Positions 33,621 through 46,645 of a stretch of 64,000 nt of DNA are shown here, piece by piece. The DNA is from Prionace glauca (taxonomy: Eukaryota; Chordata; Chondrichthyes; Carcharhiniformes; Carcharhinidae). The notes under the pieces are model-generated. The model did no database searches, was not told the DNA's origin, and saw only the letters and a list, made by a program, of their open reading frames with translations. How positions within the stretch are numbered: position 1 is the first letter of the stretch; every line of letters starts with the position of its first letter. The position numbers were made by a program, and so were the translations under genes. The DNA is taken from the NCBI GenBank assembly GCA_037974335.1, contig CM075760.1:42846103-42910102 (forward strand), given 5' to 3'.

Positions 33621-35132
33621 GAAGAATGGTGTCACCCACATTTTCCAGAAATTTCTAATTTCATTCCACATTACAAGGAGGGGAATGGGGAAAAATCCCT
33701 TTGCATCCTCCCCTCCTATTGCCAGGACAACTTTACTCCCAAACAGGATAACGGAGTGTGTCATGCAAATTAAAGACCAGACCAAAAACTGGAACAAAAT
33801 ATTGAATTTCGCATAGAATAACCAAGACTTCAGTATGAAACTAGAAGATGGAAGAGGGGCTTTCGGGGAGTTAATTCATCCACAAAGTTTACTCTCCCAT
33901 GAATAATACAAGTGCATGTTTAGCTCAAATTATATAAAAATGTGTCGACAGCCAACACTCTTGGCAGCTGTGTTCAAATGCATGTCAAATAAGCCCACGC
34001 TTTTCTGCAAAAATATCTTTGAAAATGATTTTTCTCCACTCTGTATTTTCTACTAAATGAAAAAAAAAATCAATATGTATGATCACGAGAACTCGAGACA
34101 GGCTAAGACCCAACACAGAAAATTGGTGTAAGGGACTGCGTAGAATGACCTTCAAGAAAGACATCACATCCACAACCCACGAGCTCAGAATGGAAGCTTT
34201 GTTTAAACGAGTTATTTGGAAAATCTAGTCTGGATTTCAAAATTCAAGCCACTCATGGAAAGCATTATTGTGAAAGGTGATTGTAAAGCATGCTTTTTGG
34301 GGAGTGGAGTTTGGGAACTCTTATGTGACAATGGTCTGCGGGGGGGTGGGGGGTGAATTCTGAAGACACATCCACTTGAAGTTCAGAGCGGACACCACAG
34401 CCATCTCCTGTGTTTATAGGGGATTGTGTTACTGAGAACCGTTGTCGGTTAAAGATTATACTTTATCATCCAAGTTAACCTTAAAATCAGTGTAACTTTG
34501 GCTAAAGATTACAATTCCTTTTAAAAATACAGCTAACATTAATTTTAAAATCAGAAAATTCTTGTTTAAATCAGAATTGCTTGATTAAATCTCTGAATTA
34601 CAAGTAAATCAAAATTACTTGTTTAAATCTCTTACTGCATTCACATGTACAGACTGTTCCCTTGTCAGCCCCACATTGGGCGCCATTGTTTTTGAACTTT
34701 GCTGCTTTTCTGGGTGAACTCCAGCTCTCCATTCCTCCGGCAGCGTCACCGCTCAAACTGAGTCTTTCTCCAACCTGCGCTGTTAATCTCACACTTACTG
34801 TTTCTGAGTGAAAACCACCTCCACTTCATTGGCGTTGAAAGAGTTTACTGCTGCATTCAATTGAACTTTTTCTTGTAATTGAGCCCGAGATTTGGACCCA
34901 GATCAGAGAGATATTTGTGTCAGTAGAAACAATAAAATTTACCCCATTAACAGCCAGATTTTAACCCGCATCAGCATTTTGTATCATCAGCGCTTTGCAG
35001 CCGATAGCTCTCTTCTTTTTTGTTATTCACATGTGACATTTCCAAGTCAGATGCTAAAGAGGAAATCTCTCTGTTACTGATTCTGACAGAACTGAAAGTA
35101 ACGCAGGATTGTTGTACAGCAATAAATCTACA

Positions 35133-35204
35133 TTCCCTGACCGGGAATCGAACCTGGACCGTGGTGGTAAGAGCGCCGAATCCTAACCAATGGACCACCA
35201 GTGA
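35133..35204 (-). pseudogene. tRNA-Glu-like sequence, anticodon position CTT (unit 2)
   Basis: Cassette copy, nearly identical to unit 1, with the CTCTTAC loop and the same two mispairs in the anticodon stem. The 5' half is slightly better preserved (GGTGGTCCATTGG). Confidence 0.72.
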
Positions 35205-35850
35205 ATGTGATCCAACCTGTTTATAATATTAATTTATCCACGAATCACCTGCTTTTTATTTTATTTCGGGTTTTTTATTCACCAAATGCAAGTTTATCCT
35301 TCAAATTTTCATGTTTATATCACACACAAGTGATTGCTTCAGCCAATGAAAGCAGCGAATCCTCTTAGCTGGAACATGAAATAGACAGTGAGCTGCTTAT
35401 GTGACACTTGCAGTTTCCAACCCCCAACAAACTCATCACTGCGGCCTCTGTGAAACTTACAGGGTAAGACACTGCACGCATTCATCACGGAGAGCAACTG
35501 ACACAAGTCATTCCGAAACACTGTCATGTCAATTCTCTTTCTGTTTCTGTCCCTTCCTCTCATTCAGCTCCCTCTGGCTGTCCAGCTCCCAGGGTCAGTT
35601 GCCTACTTGATATAGACACAGACAGTTGGTGAACCCGAGCTTTGCCTGGAAAGCAGGGAAAGCGAATATATGACACACGGCATTGAGAGGAGATGGAGCT
35701 TTAAAAAGACAGTACAAAGAGACACAGATATCCCATCTTCCTGATCCAGTTACTGATGTCGGGAATGTACACAGTGCGAATTATCCACTGTCACACTCTC
35801 CTTCCAGCCTTGAGCACGGAGTTAAGTCTTGAAATGTTTGAAGCCTTGTT

Positions 35851-36455
35851 ACAGTAATTCATGGTTTTGTGGAGACCACATTTGGAATAGTGTGGGCAGT
35901 TTGGATCCTCGCGTTTTAGACAGAATAAAAGCAAAATCTGAGGATGATCATCATTTCTTGCCATTCAGCTATCTAAATTTTACTATTTCATAACTTTTCT
36001 TGTTTTGCCATTAACTGCTTTCTCTTTCCCCTGTTGCCTTCTCTGTTCATTGTTATCTCTTTATTTGATGTTATTTCCTATTTTTTTTCGCCTCATTCTC
36101 TTCAGAATCCCCAGATTCCCTGTATATCGGGTTCCTTGGTAACTGTGAGCAGTTCTCAGTTTGTGTGTGTGTAACCTTGAGTTTCATTAAGTTTTAGTCT
36201 TCCATTCTGTGTATCCGTGCAAATTTCTGGCATTCAAGCTTTGTTTTTAAGGCCGAATTATTTCATGAGGAAAGGTTAGAGAGACAAAGTTATAGCCGCT
36301 GGAATTCAGAGTAAGAGTAGGCTACTTGATTGATATGTATAAAATACAAAGGGGTCTTGACAAGGCGGATGTGAAGAGGATAGTTCCTCTTCTGGGTGAA
36401 TCTGTAACTAGGTATCACTGTTTCAAAGTAGGGATTCGCCCATTTAAAATACCAC
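35851..36455 (+). mobile_element. Scraps of an old CR1-type LINE, plus strand (unit 2)
   Basis: Cassette copy of the two old LINE blocks. Confidence 0.62.
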
Positions 36456-37672
36456 TGCACCACAGCCTCCTCTAATGTATGTCTGTATTTATAAATACTC
36501 ATCTGTAGCAATGTCCTTCCTTGATGTATCTCTGCATCATTCACTGCTCTCAGACCGCATTCATCTTTGTCTCTCAGTTGGATTGTTTCTGTAACATTCC
36601 GCTCAATCTCACCCCTGCCTATGTCAATGACTTTTATAGCTCTCTCAAAGTGTATCGGCGCATTGGGTGATATAGGAAGTGTACAGCTTAGGGGGTAAGG
36701 ATATACTTGCCTGCATAGCACAGTTGAGCAAACGTTTAGACATGGAGAGTTAGCGAGCACTGAGCCGATGCTCTACAGAGGTCTCATTCAGCCACCTAGT
36801 CTTTGAAATTTCGTAGATATTAAGTAGAGGGACCAGACAATGACAGGGCTGATCCACTGAAGGATTCCTAAAACAGTTCCATGGCTAAACGTTTCAGATG
36901 TTGCAGCATTGAATATAGGGAGCCATTGAGCTGATGCACAGCCTGGGCCACGCTCACCTGCATAGGAACATTGCTCAGGTGTTAAACAGGAAGTATGTAC
37001 AGGGAGAGGAAAACATACCTTTCAAGTTATCACCAGTTTACACTTGTATATTGCTCAGACCTACCTTAGAGTCACATTCTTTGACCTGCTGCACTATTTT
37101 GATCGCTGCTTATTTCTCGGTTCTCAGATTGAACTGTTTTTCGAAATACATTTCTCCCCACCTGTTCTATCTTGTGTTCACTTCCTCAACCACGTCTTCA
37201 TCACTCTCTTTGTCAGCCGGAGATATCCCCTACCGCCCCGCCCCCTTTTCTATCGTCCCATTCCCGGGTTAAATTTCACAGCTCCGGAATCGATGAGCTG
37301 CTGTCAGGCAGCTTTGAAACATTTTTAAATCTGAAGAACCTTCATTTGGTGAAACTGATCTTCCCAGATAAGCCTGAATTGAAGAAAATAACAATTGGAA
37401 ACGTAACACAAACTCTTTATCTGGTAGCTGCTCTCTCTCTCTTTCTCTCTCTCTCTTTCGCCGATTAACCTTTCACTCTGATGGGATTCTGCTGTGTGTT
37501 GTCTCAGCCGATCCTCGATTGAATTGGGTGACAGTTTGATCCGAGGTTAATGTGGTTTCCTCGGGGTTGTGTCTCAGCGGCTGACAGCGCCGCTGCTCAA
37601 TCTGACTGTTACTTTCTGCGATTCTCCACACAAACCTGAACAGATTGGAGCACCCAATGATAGGTGTGAAGC

Positions 37673-37711
37673 AGTTTTTGTACTGGGCAGAGACTGATTT
37701 CTATCACTGTG
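37673..37711 (-). promoter_or_regulatory. V(D)J recombination signal, 23-bp spacer (unit 2)
   Basis: Heptamer CACAGTG 37711-37705, 23-bp spacer, nonamer ACAAAAACT 37681-37673 on the minus strand. Identical in design to the unit-1 signal. Confidence 0.95.
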
Positions 37712-38272
37712 AGACTGAGAGCGCAGTAATAGCGGCCAGCGTCAGTCAGCTGCAGGCTCGAGATGGTTAAAATAGTTAATTTAGCCGAGGTCTGGAGTTC
37801 AGCAGAGAAACGGGTTCCAAAACCTTTCCCTCTGTCTTCTTCTGTATTCCAGGATGTTTTCCACATAATGAACTGCAAATCCTTCTGTGGCTGCTGCCTG
37901 AACCAATATAAGATGTAGCCGCTTGCTGTAGTGCTGTAGGTACATCGGATAGTCACCGTTTCACCTTCTCTCCTCTCTAAAGACTGCGGCTGAGAAACAA
38001 AATCTCGGATCTGTAACGTGTTCAAAAAGAAGAAAAAAAATCTAACTGTTAGATGTGCTGCTGAAATAATATTAACACTTTATATTCACCGCGACATAAC
38101 TGGAGTTATGAAATAAAAACAAATGATGGTGGAAATACACAGCAGGTTCAAGAACCACCACTGGGGAGAAGCAGAGCTAAAGGTTCAGATCGCGATAACA
38201 TTTAACCAGATTGGAGTCATCCTTCTTGATAAGAAACAGCCCGAACACAATGCAGACAGTGAGGAACTCCAT
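37712..38272 (-). pseudogene. TCR V gene segment copy 2 (TRAV/TRDV-like), splice-damaged
   Basis: Leader exon 38272-38227 (MEFLTVCIVFGLFLI) followed by AG instead of the donor GT. The V exon (38010-37712) has lost 8 nt just after its acceptor, which would shift the leader out of frame with the V domain. The V domain itself is open through both Cys residues (IRCTY and YYCALS), with ILYWFRQ in place of WYRQ. It could still rearrange through its good signal, but a normal secreted-pathway chain is unlikely unless a cryptic donor is used. The promoter CRE-like decamer is intact. Confidence 0.85.
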
Positions 38273-38342
38273 GGCGGCTGCAGAGCCCGGGGCTGTGACT
38301 AACCTTTAAAACCCCAAGCACTGCCGGAACAGAATCTGATTT

Positions 38343-38352
38343 TAACGTCACT
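38343..38352 (-). promoter_or_regulatory. CRE-like decamer upstream of V copy 2
   Basis: AGTGACGTTA on the minus strand, about 71-80 nt before the leader ATG, with a TTTTAAA box between them (38304-38311). It resembles the CRE-like decamer AGTGAYRTCA described for TCR V promoters. Unit 1 has the mutated form AGTGACTGTA at 20058-20067. Confidence 0.5.
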
Positions 38353-38621
38353 TTCTGATCTCAAAGTTCCCTCCAATCAACAATTTGCAATCTACCCGTC
38401 ATAGATTGAGATAAGGTTTCAATGAGTTTCAGTGATCAGCTGAAGCTCTTTGACCTTCACTATTACATATCTGAGACTCAGTGACTGAGTGGGTACAGTG
38501 TGTGGTGAGAGGGAAGAATCAGCTTCACTGACAAGGCCATAAGAGATAGCAGCAGAATTAAACCATTCGGCCCATTCGTGTCCATTCCACCATTCAATCA
38601 TGGCCGATATGTTTAAAATCC

Positions 38622-39142
38622 CCGCAGAATCAGAGAATCCCTACAGTGCACAAGGAGGCCACCCGGCCCATCTAGTCTGAACCGGCCACAATTCTGAACC
38701 GAACACTCCAAGGATGTTGATTGGGTTGATTAGCCACGGTAAATTGCGCCTTAATGTCAGGGGGATTAGAAGGTAAAGGTGTGGGGTTACGGGGACAGCA
38801 CAGGGCCTGGGTAGGATTGTTGTCGGCGCAGGCTCGATGGGTCAAATGTCCTCCTCCTGCACTGTAGGGATTGTATTCTGTGATTCAATCCCACTCAGGC
38901 CCATTACTGTAACGCCACATATTTACCATGCCATCCCCCTGACACTAGGGTCAATTTGTCATGGGCAATCAATCTAACCCGCGTATGGTTGGACTGTGGG
39001 AGGAAACAGGAACATCCGGAGGAGACCCACACAGACACGGGGAGAACGTGCAGACTCCACACATTCACCCGAGGCTGAAATCGAACCGGGTCCCTGGCGC
39101 TATGGGGCAGCAGTGGTAATCATTGTGCCATAATGCCGCTCC
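38622..39142. mobile_element. SINE nested in an inverted SINE at the unit 2/unit 3 junction
   Basis: Same nested pair as at 20335-20857. Confidence 0.75.
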
Positions 39143-39251
39143 TGTGGGATTTCACGACCCCAATTTCGTACTCCGACCCCATAATCTTTGGTCCGTTTCC
39201 CAAGCAGAAATCCATCTATCTCTGACTTAAACATAATGATGTCCTCTATTT

Positions 39252-40441
39252 CTAAGATCTCCATGGCTGATAATCTCTTTTTCTACAGTCGTTCCTTATC
39301 ACTGGTATATACTTTTGCTGAGCAGTGTGAAAGATCGCTTTGAAAGTCCTCCACTGTTCCTCAATTGTCCCACTATAAAGTTTTTGTTCCCAGTCTACCT
39401 TCACCAATTCCTCCCTCTTCCCTTTGTCGTCTCCTTGTTTGAGCAAAAAAATAGTGGTTTTGGATTTAACCTTCTCGTGTTTCATCTGTATTTTAAATTC
39501 AACCGTAATGAGATCACTTCTTCCAGGAGGATCCCTAACTGCAAGATCATTAATTGTTCCACCTCATTTACAGGACCAGATCTAGGATAGCTTGCTCCCT
39601 TGTAGGTTCCATTGAATACTGTTCAAGGAAGCTATTGCAGATCCATTCTATGAACACCTCCTCGTGTCTGCCTTGACTGACCTGGTTTGACCAATTGATA
39701 TGTAGATTAAAGTCCCCCATGATAAGTGCTGTACCAGTTTTACATGCATCAGTTATTTCTTCGTTTAATACTCGCCCCACTATGATGTCATTATTTGGCA
39801 GCGTATAGACTACGCCTAGCAATGACCTTTTCTCTTCACTATTTCTAATCTCCACACAAATGGATTCAATCTTTTCTCCATAAAACCTATGTTATTTCTC
39901 ACTACCGCCCTGATGTCATTCTTCAAATTCAGGTACAGCACCTCATTTACCTTTCTGTCGGTCCCTTTGAACAGCTGAATCCCCTGGATATTTAACTCCC
40001 AGTTGTGACCATCCTGCAACCACGCCTCTGTAATGGCCACGAAATCATACTTGTTCGCAATGATTTGTGCTGTCAACTCACTTACCTTGTTTCGAATGCT
40101 ACGAGCATTCAGATAAAGTGGCTTTATACTAGTTTTTATAGTTTCTTTTTGAATTCTTACACTTCCATTAATAACATCTCCTGAGTTGTCCTTCCTCTTA
40201 ACCTTGTTCCTGATTATTGACGCAGTTGGATCATTCTCCCCACATTTTGTCCTTTCTCCCTCCTTCTCGGATTCCTTACATAGGTTCCCATCCTCCTGAC
40301 TGACTGCCCAGTGTTTTCAGGGATTATCCCACGCTCCTTTTTATAATTCAGCTGGAAAATTAACAACCTCATATCCTCTGCCAGCAATCCCATATCCAAG
40401 GAGTATTGAAAGATTATCGTCAGCAAACCCACTATTTCCAC
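39252..40441 (-). mobile_element. CR1-clade LINE fragment, endonuclease region (unit 3)
   Basis: Third copy. The MGDFNL and LDLVL blocks are present. A further segment (39816-40076) is open here and gives the N-terminal endonuclease part (ITEAWLQDG, NEVLYLNLKNDIRAVVRNN). Confidence 0.85.
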
Positions 40442-40722
40442 TATTTCTGCCCTCAGTGATCATCATATATCCCACACCAGTGAAGAAATCTTTGACTTGA
40501 TTGTGATATAAAATGTTGTGGATTGAAATGTGTTAACTGAACTTGTTTGTTCTGTGACTGTAATTAATGTCAGTCTCCATGGATCCCAAATGTGCCACTG
40601 GAGGGTTTCCCTTTTTCATTAATAAGGGCCTCCTTTCAGAGTGATACCCCATAATGTTAGCAGCAGGGTCAACTCTGGTACTGACAAGAACCAACAGTTC
40701 CAGAAAGAGGGGGAAGTACGAT

Positions 40723-40924
40723 CGGAGTCTGAGAACAAGAGACTGGAACAGTGTATCAGAATCTGAGAACAAGAGATTGGAAGCTTCCAATAATGGATCA
40801 GAATCTGAGAACAATGGATTGGAATGTTACAACAATGGATCAGAATCTCAGAACAATAGAACGGAATGTTACAACAGTGAATCAGAATCTGAGAACAAAA
40901 GATTGGAATGTCCCACTAATGGAC
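40723..40924 (+). repeat. 42-bp minisatellite, one unit shortened (unit 3)
   Basis: Same array, but the first repeat is 34 bp because of an 8-nt deletion. This breaks the long frame that in units 1 and 2 joins the upstream ATG to the receptor exon. Confidence 0.92.
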
Positions 40925-41057
40925 AGGGGTTTATCCCAGGCACTGTTATATCTTTCTGAATATAGTGATTGGCTGTCCTTAGCACTGCGGATCTACTTTA
41001 TACTTCACATTATTCAAGCAGGTTACTATCCCACCCTGGCTATTGTTGGTGTCCCTG
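40919..41057 (+). pseudogene. GPR139-like receptor copy 3, exon 1 (part of a pseudogene)
   Basis: Exon 1 equivalent from ATG 40919, ending GVP with donor G|GTAAGT at 41058. The last exon base is G rather than T, so the joined codon would be Val (GVP-V-NIITIVIL) and the donor fits consensus better than in copies 1 and 2. The exon itself is fine, but its partner exon 2 has stop codons, so the gene as a whole is scored as a pseudogene. The intron is 10453 nt. Confidence 0.75.
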
Positions 41058-41246
41058 GTAAGTATCCCCTATCTCTTATTTATTGGGCAAACTATTTAAC
41101 TTCATGCCTATTCTTGCCGTTTACTTTGTTGAAGATAGAAGCCATTGTTTTCTGTTCCCATCACAAACTCTGTTCCCGGCCCACCTGACTTCACTGCCAC
41201 CCCCCAGCCCATATCAGATTTGGGATGAGCCCATACACGTGATTTT

Positions 41247-41572
41247 AGGTGGCATGGTGGCAGAGTGGTTAGCAGTGTTGCCTCACAGAGCAGGGACTCG
41301 GGTTCCATTCCCAGTTTGGGTCATTGTCTGTGTGGGGATTGCATGCTCTCCCCGTGTCTGCGTGAGTCTCCTCCAGTTTCGTCCCACAGTCCAAGGATAT
41401 GCGGGTTAGCTACATTGGCTGCGCAAATTTCTCCCTTACTTTCCCAGGATTCGTAGGTTAGAGGGATTAGCGGGATAAATAAGAGGGGTTACTCGGATAC
41501 GGCCTGGGTGGAATTCTGGGCCTGCAGACTCGATGGGCCGAATGGGCTCCTTCTGCACTGTAGGATTTCTAT
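41247..41572 (+). mobile_element. tRNA-derived SINE, plus strand (unit 3)
   Basis: Cassette copy of the same SINE. The tail lacks the TTTATGA stretch present in units 1 and 2. Confidence 0.85.
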
Positions 41573-42166
41573 CTGTAAGCCCTTTTGATTTGAAGGGATT
41601 TCTGTCTCCATATTCTCTCCATCTCCAATCCAGTTCACAGCCATCTCCACCACAGTAGACATTTCCATCTCTGCATCAGACCAGCTACTGAATAAATCCT
41701 TGCCTGTATCATAGGTAAATCCCGACTAGATTATTCCACCGTTCACATAGCTCTTGTTACAACGCTGCAAAAAACATCACATCATCTGAAATCCTGTTTC
41801 CCATCCCCTAACTTTCACGGTGCTGCATTCACCCATTATCACTGTCCCACATCTGTCCCCATTCTGGCAGAAGCCAGATATTCTCATTATTAAGATTGGA
41901 TCCTTCCATGGTCTCACTCCACCAATTAATCCAATTTCCCTGCCCATTTCCCATATCCCTGTAAAAGGATCCCATTCAGTTACTTATCCAATTCCCTCTT
42001 TAAAGTCAATATGTTTCACTCTCTATCTCTCCCTGCCGATGGAGCCGGATTTATAATACTTAAAACCACAAAACAGTGCGGGGCATTCAGTTATTTATTG
42101 CCTAAAATAGAATCTCTTGGACAGAAGTTTGAGAACAGGAAACAAGACGCAGGAATAAATGGGCCA

Positions 42167-43681
42167 AAGAATCATAGAATCTACAGCATGGAGACAGGCC
42201 CTTGGCCCAAACTGCTCCACGTCGACCAAAATGTCCATCTAAGCTAACCCCATTTGCCTGTATTTGGCCCATATCCCTTTAAACATAAGAACATAAGAAT
42301 TCGGAGCAGGAGTCGGCCATTTGGCCCCGTGAGCCTGCTCCGCCATTCAATGAGATCATGGCTGATCTTTTCGTGGACTCAGTTCCATTTATCCGCCCTC
42401 TCACCATAATCCTTAATTTCTTTACAGTTCAAAGATTTATCGATCCACGCCTTAAAAGCATTAAATGAGGTGGCCTCAACTGCTTTACTGATCGAGGAAT
42501 TCTACCTTTCGTATCGATATATCTGTCCAAATGCCTTTTAAATTTTGTCCGTGTCCTGCCTCAACCACTTATTCTGGCAGCTCATTCCACATACGTATCA
42601 CCCTCTGTTTAAAAAAATGTTCCAAAAGTTCCCATTAATTATTTCCCCTCTTAGGTTAAACCTGTGCCGGTTAGTTCTCGAATCCCCAACCCGGGGAAAA
42701 CTTTGAGTGCATTCACGCAATCCATGCCTCTCGTGATTTTATACTCATCTATAAAATCACCTCTCAGTCTCCTATGCTACAAAGAGAGAAGTCTAGTTTG
42801 TCCAATCTCTCCATATAACTCAGTCTTTTGAGTCCTGGCAACATCCTTGTAAATCTCTTGTGTGCTGTCTCCAGTTTAATAACATTTTTCCTACAGCAAG
42901 GCGACCAGAACTGAACACAATACTCCAGATGCGGTCTCACCAACACCCTGTACAACTGCAGCATAACTTCCCAATTTCTATAATCCATGCCCTGTCTGAT
43001 AAAGCTCAGCATGCCAAAATCCTTCTTCACTGCCTTATCTACCTTTATACAACAGTGCACCTGAATTCCAGGATTTCTCTGTGCCAAAATAAGAACATAA
43101 GAACATAAGAAATAGGAGCAGGAGTAGGCCATCTGGCCCTTCGAGCCTGCCCCGCCATTCAATAAGATCATGGCTGATCTGTCGTGACTCAGCTCCACCT
43201 TCCCGCCCTCTCCCCATAACCCTTAATCCCTTCTCTTATCAAAAACCCATCAACCCGTTTCTTAAAAATATTTAGCGAGGCAGCCTCCACCACTTCAACG
43301 GGCAGAGAATTCCAGAGATTCACCACCCTTTGAGTGAAGAAGTTCCTCCTCAACTCTGTTCTAAACCGCCCCCCCCTTTATCTTGAGGCTGTGCCCCCTA
43401 GTCCTACTGTCTTTTTTGAGCGGGAAGAGTCTCTCCACCTCTATCCTATCCATCCCATTCATCATCTTAAATATTCCCGAAGATCCTACCATTTACAATG
43501 AAAGTCGAACCTTGATTTGACTTTCCAACAAGTAACGCCTCACACTTATCTGTATTGATCCCCATTTGCCATTTCTCAGTAGACTTCCCCAGATGATCAA
43601 AGTCCTGCTGCAATTTTTGATAACGTTCCTCGCTATCGACAATAGGACCTATTTTATTGTAATTTTCTAATTTTGTAATGT
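42167..43681 (-). mobile_element. CR1-clade LINE 3' half with two nested CR1 pieces (unit 3)
   Basis: Same composite as in unit 1, plus a third, younger CR1 3' end at 43091-43468 described separately. The reverse-transcriptase C-terminal blocks LVRPHLEYCVQFWSP and FTRMLPGLKRL are present. Confidence 0.82.
43091..43468 (-). mobile_element. CR1 3' fragment, private to unit 3
   Basis: 5'-truncated CR1 (378 bp) in minus orientation, with the tail repeat AAGAACAT at its lower-coordinate end. It is absent from the same site in units 1 and 2. A 4-bp direct repeat AAAT flanks it (43087-43090 and 43469-43472), consistent with a short target-site duplication. Confidence 0.88.
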
Positions 43682-44290
43682 GACAAGTAGTGCACCACAG
43701 GGATCGTCGAAAAGAGGGATCTTGGAGGTCAGATGTACTGTTCTCTGAAGGTGAAGTCACAGTTAGATAAGGCAATGAAGAAGGCTTCTGGCATGCTGGC
43801 CTTCATCGGTCAGGGCATTGAGTATAGAAGTTGGGAAGTTATATTACTGTTGCACAGGACATTGGTGAGACCGCTCCTGGAGTATTCTGCTCGCCTTGCT
43901 ATAGGAAGAATGTTATTAAACTGGAGACAGTGCAGAAGACATTTACAAGGGTGTTGCCAGATCTCAAAGGACTGAGTTATAGGGAAAGACTGGACAGGCT
44001 AGGACTTATTTCATTGGAGCGCAGGAGACTGAGGGGTGATCTTGTAGAGGTGTATGCGATCATGACAGCCATGGATAGGGTAAATGCGCTTAATGTTTTT
44101 CCTAGGGATCAGTGCTGGAGCCTCGACTTTTTGCAATTTATATGAATGACTTGGATGAAGGGAATGAAGGTACGGTTGCTACATTTGCTGACAACAATAG
44201 AGAGGAATTAAATTGTGAAGTGGATGTGAGGAGGCGACAAATTGAAGTAGATAGGTTAAATGAGTAGGAAAACTGTGGAAATTGGAACCA
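43682..44290 (+). mobile_element. Scrambled CR1-clade LINE piece, plus strand (unit 3)
   Basis: Same rearranged RT blocks as in units 1 and 2. The C-terminal part is open a little further here (RLRGDLVEVYAIMTAMDRVN). Confidence 0.78.
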
Positions 44291-44301
44291 AAAAACAAAA
44301 T

Positions 44302-44445
44302 GCTGGAAAATCTCAGCAGGTCTGGCTGTATCTGTAAGGAGAGAAAACAGCTGATGTTTCATGGCCAGATAACCCTTTGGACGCAAAACATCAGCTCTAT
44401 TCTCTTCCGATAGATGCTGCCAGACTTGTTGAGATTTTTCAGCAT
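44302..44445. repeat. Hairpin-forming inverted repeat (unit 3)
   Basis: Cassette copy of the same hairpin. Several bases differ but both arms still pair (AGCTGATGTTT with AAACATCAGCT is perfect here). Confidence 0.8.
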
Positions 44446-44505
44446 TTTCTCTTTTGATTTCAGATTCCAGCATCCGCAATAATTTATTTACTGCCCTCAA
44501 CAACT

Positions 44506-45289
44506 GATGAGAAATATTCATTTAGGATCTCACTCATCTTTCGTGGATCCGCACATACATAACCTTGTTGATCCTTAACAGAGCCTATTCTCTCCCTTAT
44601 TACTCTTTTATTCTTTATGTATTTGTAGAAGCTCTTTGGATTCTCCTTTGCCTCATCTGCCAAAACAATTTCATGTTCCCTTTTTTCCCTCCTGATTTCT
44701 CTCTTAACACCAGTCCTACACCCCCTATAATCTTCAAGAGATTCACTTGATCCCAGCTGTCTATGTACGTCAAATGCCTCTTTCTCTTCTTGACCAGGGC
44801 CTCAACATCTCGACTCATCCAGGGTTCCCTGCTTCTGCCAGGCTTGCTCTTCACTCTAAGAGGAATGTATTTACCCTGAACCCTGATTAACACACCTTTG
44901 AAAGCATACCACTTACCAGATGTCCCTCTGCCTTCCCACAGACTTCCTCAATTAACTTTTGAAAGTTCCTGCCTGATATAATCAAAATTGGCCTTGCCCC
45001 AATTTGGAATTTTAACTTTGGGACAGACCAATCATTGTCCATAGCTATCTTAAAACCAAGAGAATTATGGCCATTGGTCCCAAAGTGATTCCCCACTCAC
45101 ACTTCTGTCATCTGCCCTTCCTTATTTCCCAAGCGGAGGTCAAGGTTTGCCCCCTGTCTAGTTGAGCCATCCACAAACTGAATGAGAAACTCCTCCTGAA
45201 TACATTCAACAAAATACTTCAGATTAAGCTCCTCACAAAGATTAAATTTAAAGGGTAAGTCATGGCAAGAGAACTCAAATCCATCGTGC
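44506..45289 (-). mobile_element. CR1-clade LINE, endonuclease-to-RT linker (unit 3)
   Basis: Cassette copy. Here the endonuclease end EELNLKYFVECIQEEF through LDLRLGNKEGQMTEV is in one open frame, and the linker stays open through RDVEALVKKRKRH. Confidence 0.8.
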
Positions 45290-45909
45290 GAACAAAGAAC
45301 AAACATACAGCACAAGAACAGGCGTTTGGGCCCTCCAAGTTGTCACTGACCATTCTGGTGACAGAACTAAAACCCTTCCGGGGACCATGTACCTCTACTC
45401 CCATCCCATTCATGTATTTGCTCACACGCTCCTTAAAAGTTGCTAGCTTTTCTGCTTCCACTATCTCCCTTCGCAGTGAGTTCCAGGCACCCATCACCCT
45501 CCGTATAAAAAAAGTGCCTCGTATATCTCCTTTAAACTTTGTCTCTTGCACCGCAAAACTATGCCCCCAGTAACTGACTCTTCGACTCTGAGAAAAAAGC
45601 TTCTCACAATCCATTCTGTCCATGTCCCTCCTAATCTTATAGACTTCTGTCAGTTCGCCTCTCAACCTGCGTCATTCGAATGAGAACAAACTAAGTTTGG
45701 TCTCTGCTCTCCTCGTAGCAATTTCTCCCAGACAAGACAACATTCCGGTAAATCTTTTCTGTACCCTCTCCAAAGCGCCCACATCCTTCTGGCAGCCTGG
45801 CAACCTGAATTGAACACTATTTTCCAAGTATGGCTTTGCATGCTACCTGTGTTCCATATGGGAAAGCGGGAACATAGCCAGTGCGTGGGCCTAGCATGGG
45901 TGCAAGAAG
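45290..45909 (-). mobile_element. CR1 3' end with GAACAAA tail repeats (unit 3)
   Basis: Cassette copy. A single frame is open over the C-terminal 148 residues here, from RGELTEVYKIRRDMDRMD through SKYMNGMG and beyond. Confidence 0.82.
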
Positions 45910-45919
45910 TGTCTTCAGC

Positions 45920-46645
45920 TGCGCTCTTTCCACAATCGTTCACTTCCTCCACTGCCAACAAACAGTGATAGCCGTGTGTGCCATCGTCAAGATGCACCAC
46001 AGGAACTCACTAAGGCTCTTGGAAGTTCGGGTTTCGGAACTGGAGCGGCACCTGGCGATGCTGTGGAGTATCTGCGAAGCAAGAATATCGTGGCCACAAC
46101 AATAAGAGCGGCAGTCACACCACAGGGTAAGATTCCACAGACAGGAAGGGAATGGATGATAGACAGGCAGAGAAAGAGGATAACAGTGAGGCAGAGAAAG
46201 AGGAGAACAGTTCCCTGCTCAATAGATGTACTATTTTTGATCCTTGTTGAGAGGAAAGGTCTCTCAAGGGAAAACAGCAAAGCCACGTATCATTGAACTG
46301 GAGTCAATTCTGCGGCAGAGTGAAATAGGAAAAATTATGGCAATGCAACAATTATGGGGGATTCATTTGTAACAGATAGTTGTTTCTGTGTCGCAAACGA
46401 GACTCCAGTATGTTGCCTCCTTGATGCCGGGGTCAAGGATGTTTTAGAGCGGTTGCAGGATATGCTGGAGGGGGACGGTGAACAGCCAATGTTGTGGTAC
46501 ATATTGGTACAAATGACATCGGTAAATAAAAAGTGGTGAGGTCCTTAAAGCGGAATATAGGGAGTTCGGAAGAAAGTTGAAAAGCAGAACCGGAAATGTG
46601 GCGATATCAAGAATACTACCAGTGCAATGTGCTGCTCAGAATAGA
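45920..46645 (+). mobile_element. CR1 ORF1 fragment with SGNH-hydrolase-like blocks (unit 3)
   Basis: Cassette copy with the same blocks; LERLQDMLEGDGEQP is in frame. Confidence 0.72.

Larger units (their letters stand above)
20819..39103. repeat. Tandem cassette, unit 2 (segmental duplication)
   Basis: Second cassette copy, colinear with unit 1. Differences seen: it lacks the two unit-1 CR1 insertions, carries a private SINE at 31763-32103, and has lost about 108 bp near 24158 that units 1 and 3 keep. Receptor exon 2 differs from unit 1 at about 24 of 902 bases by my hand count, so the duplication is fairly recent. Confidence 0.95.
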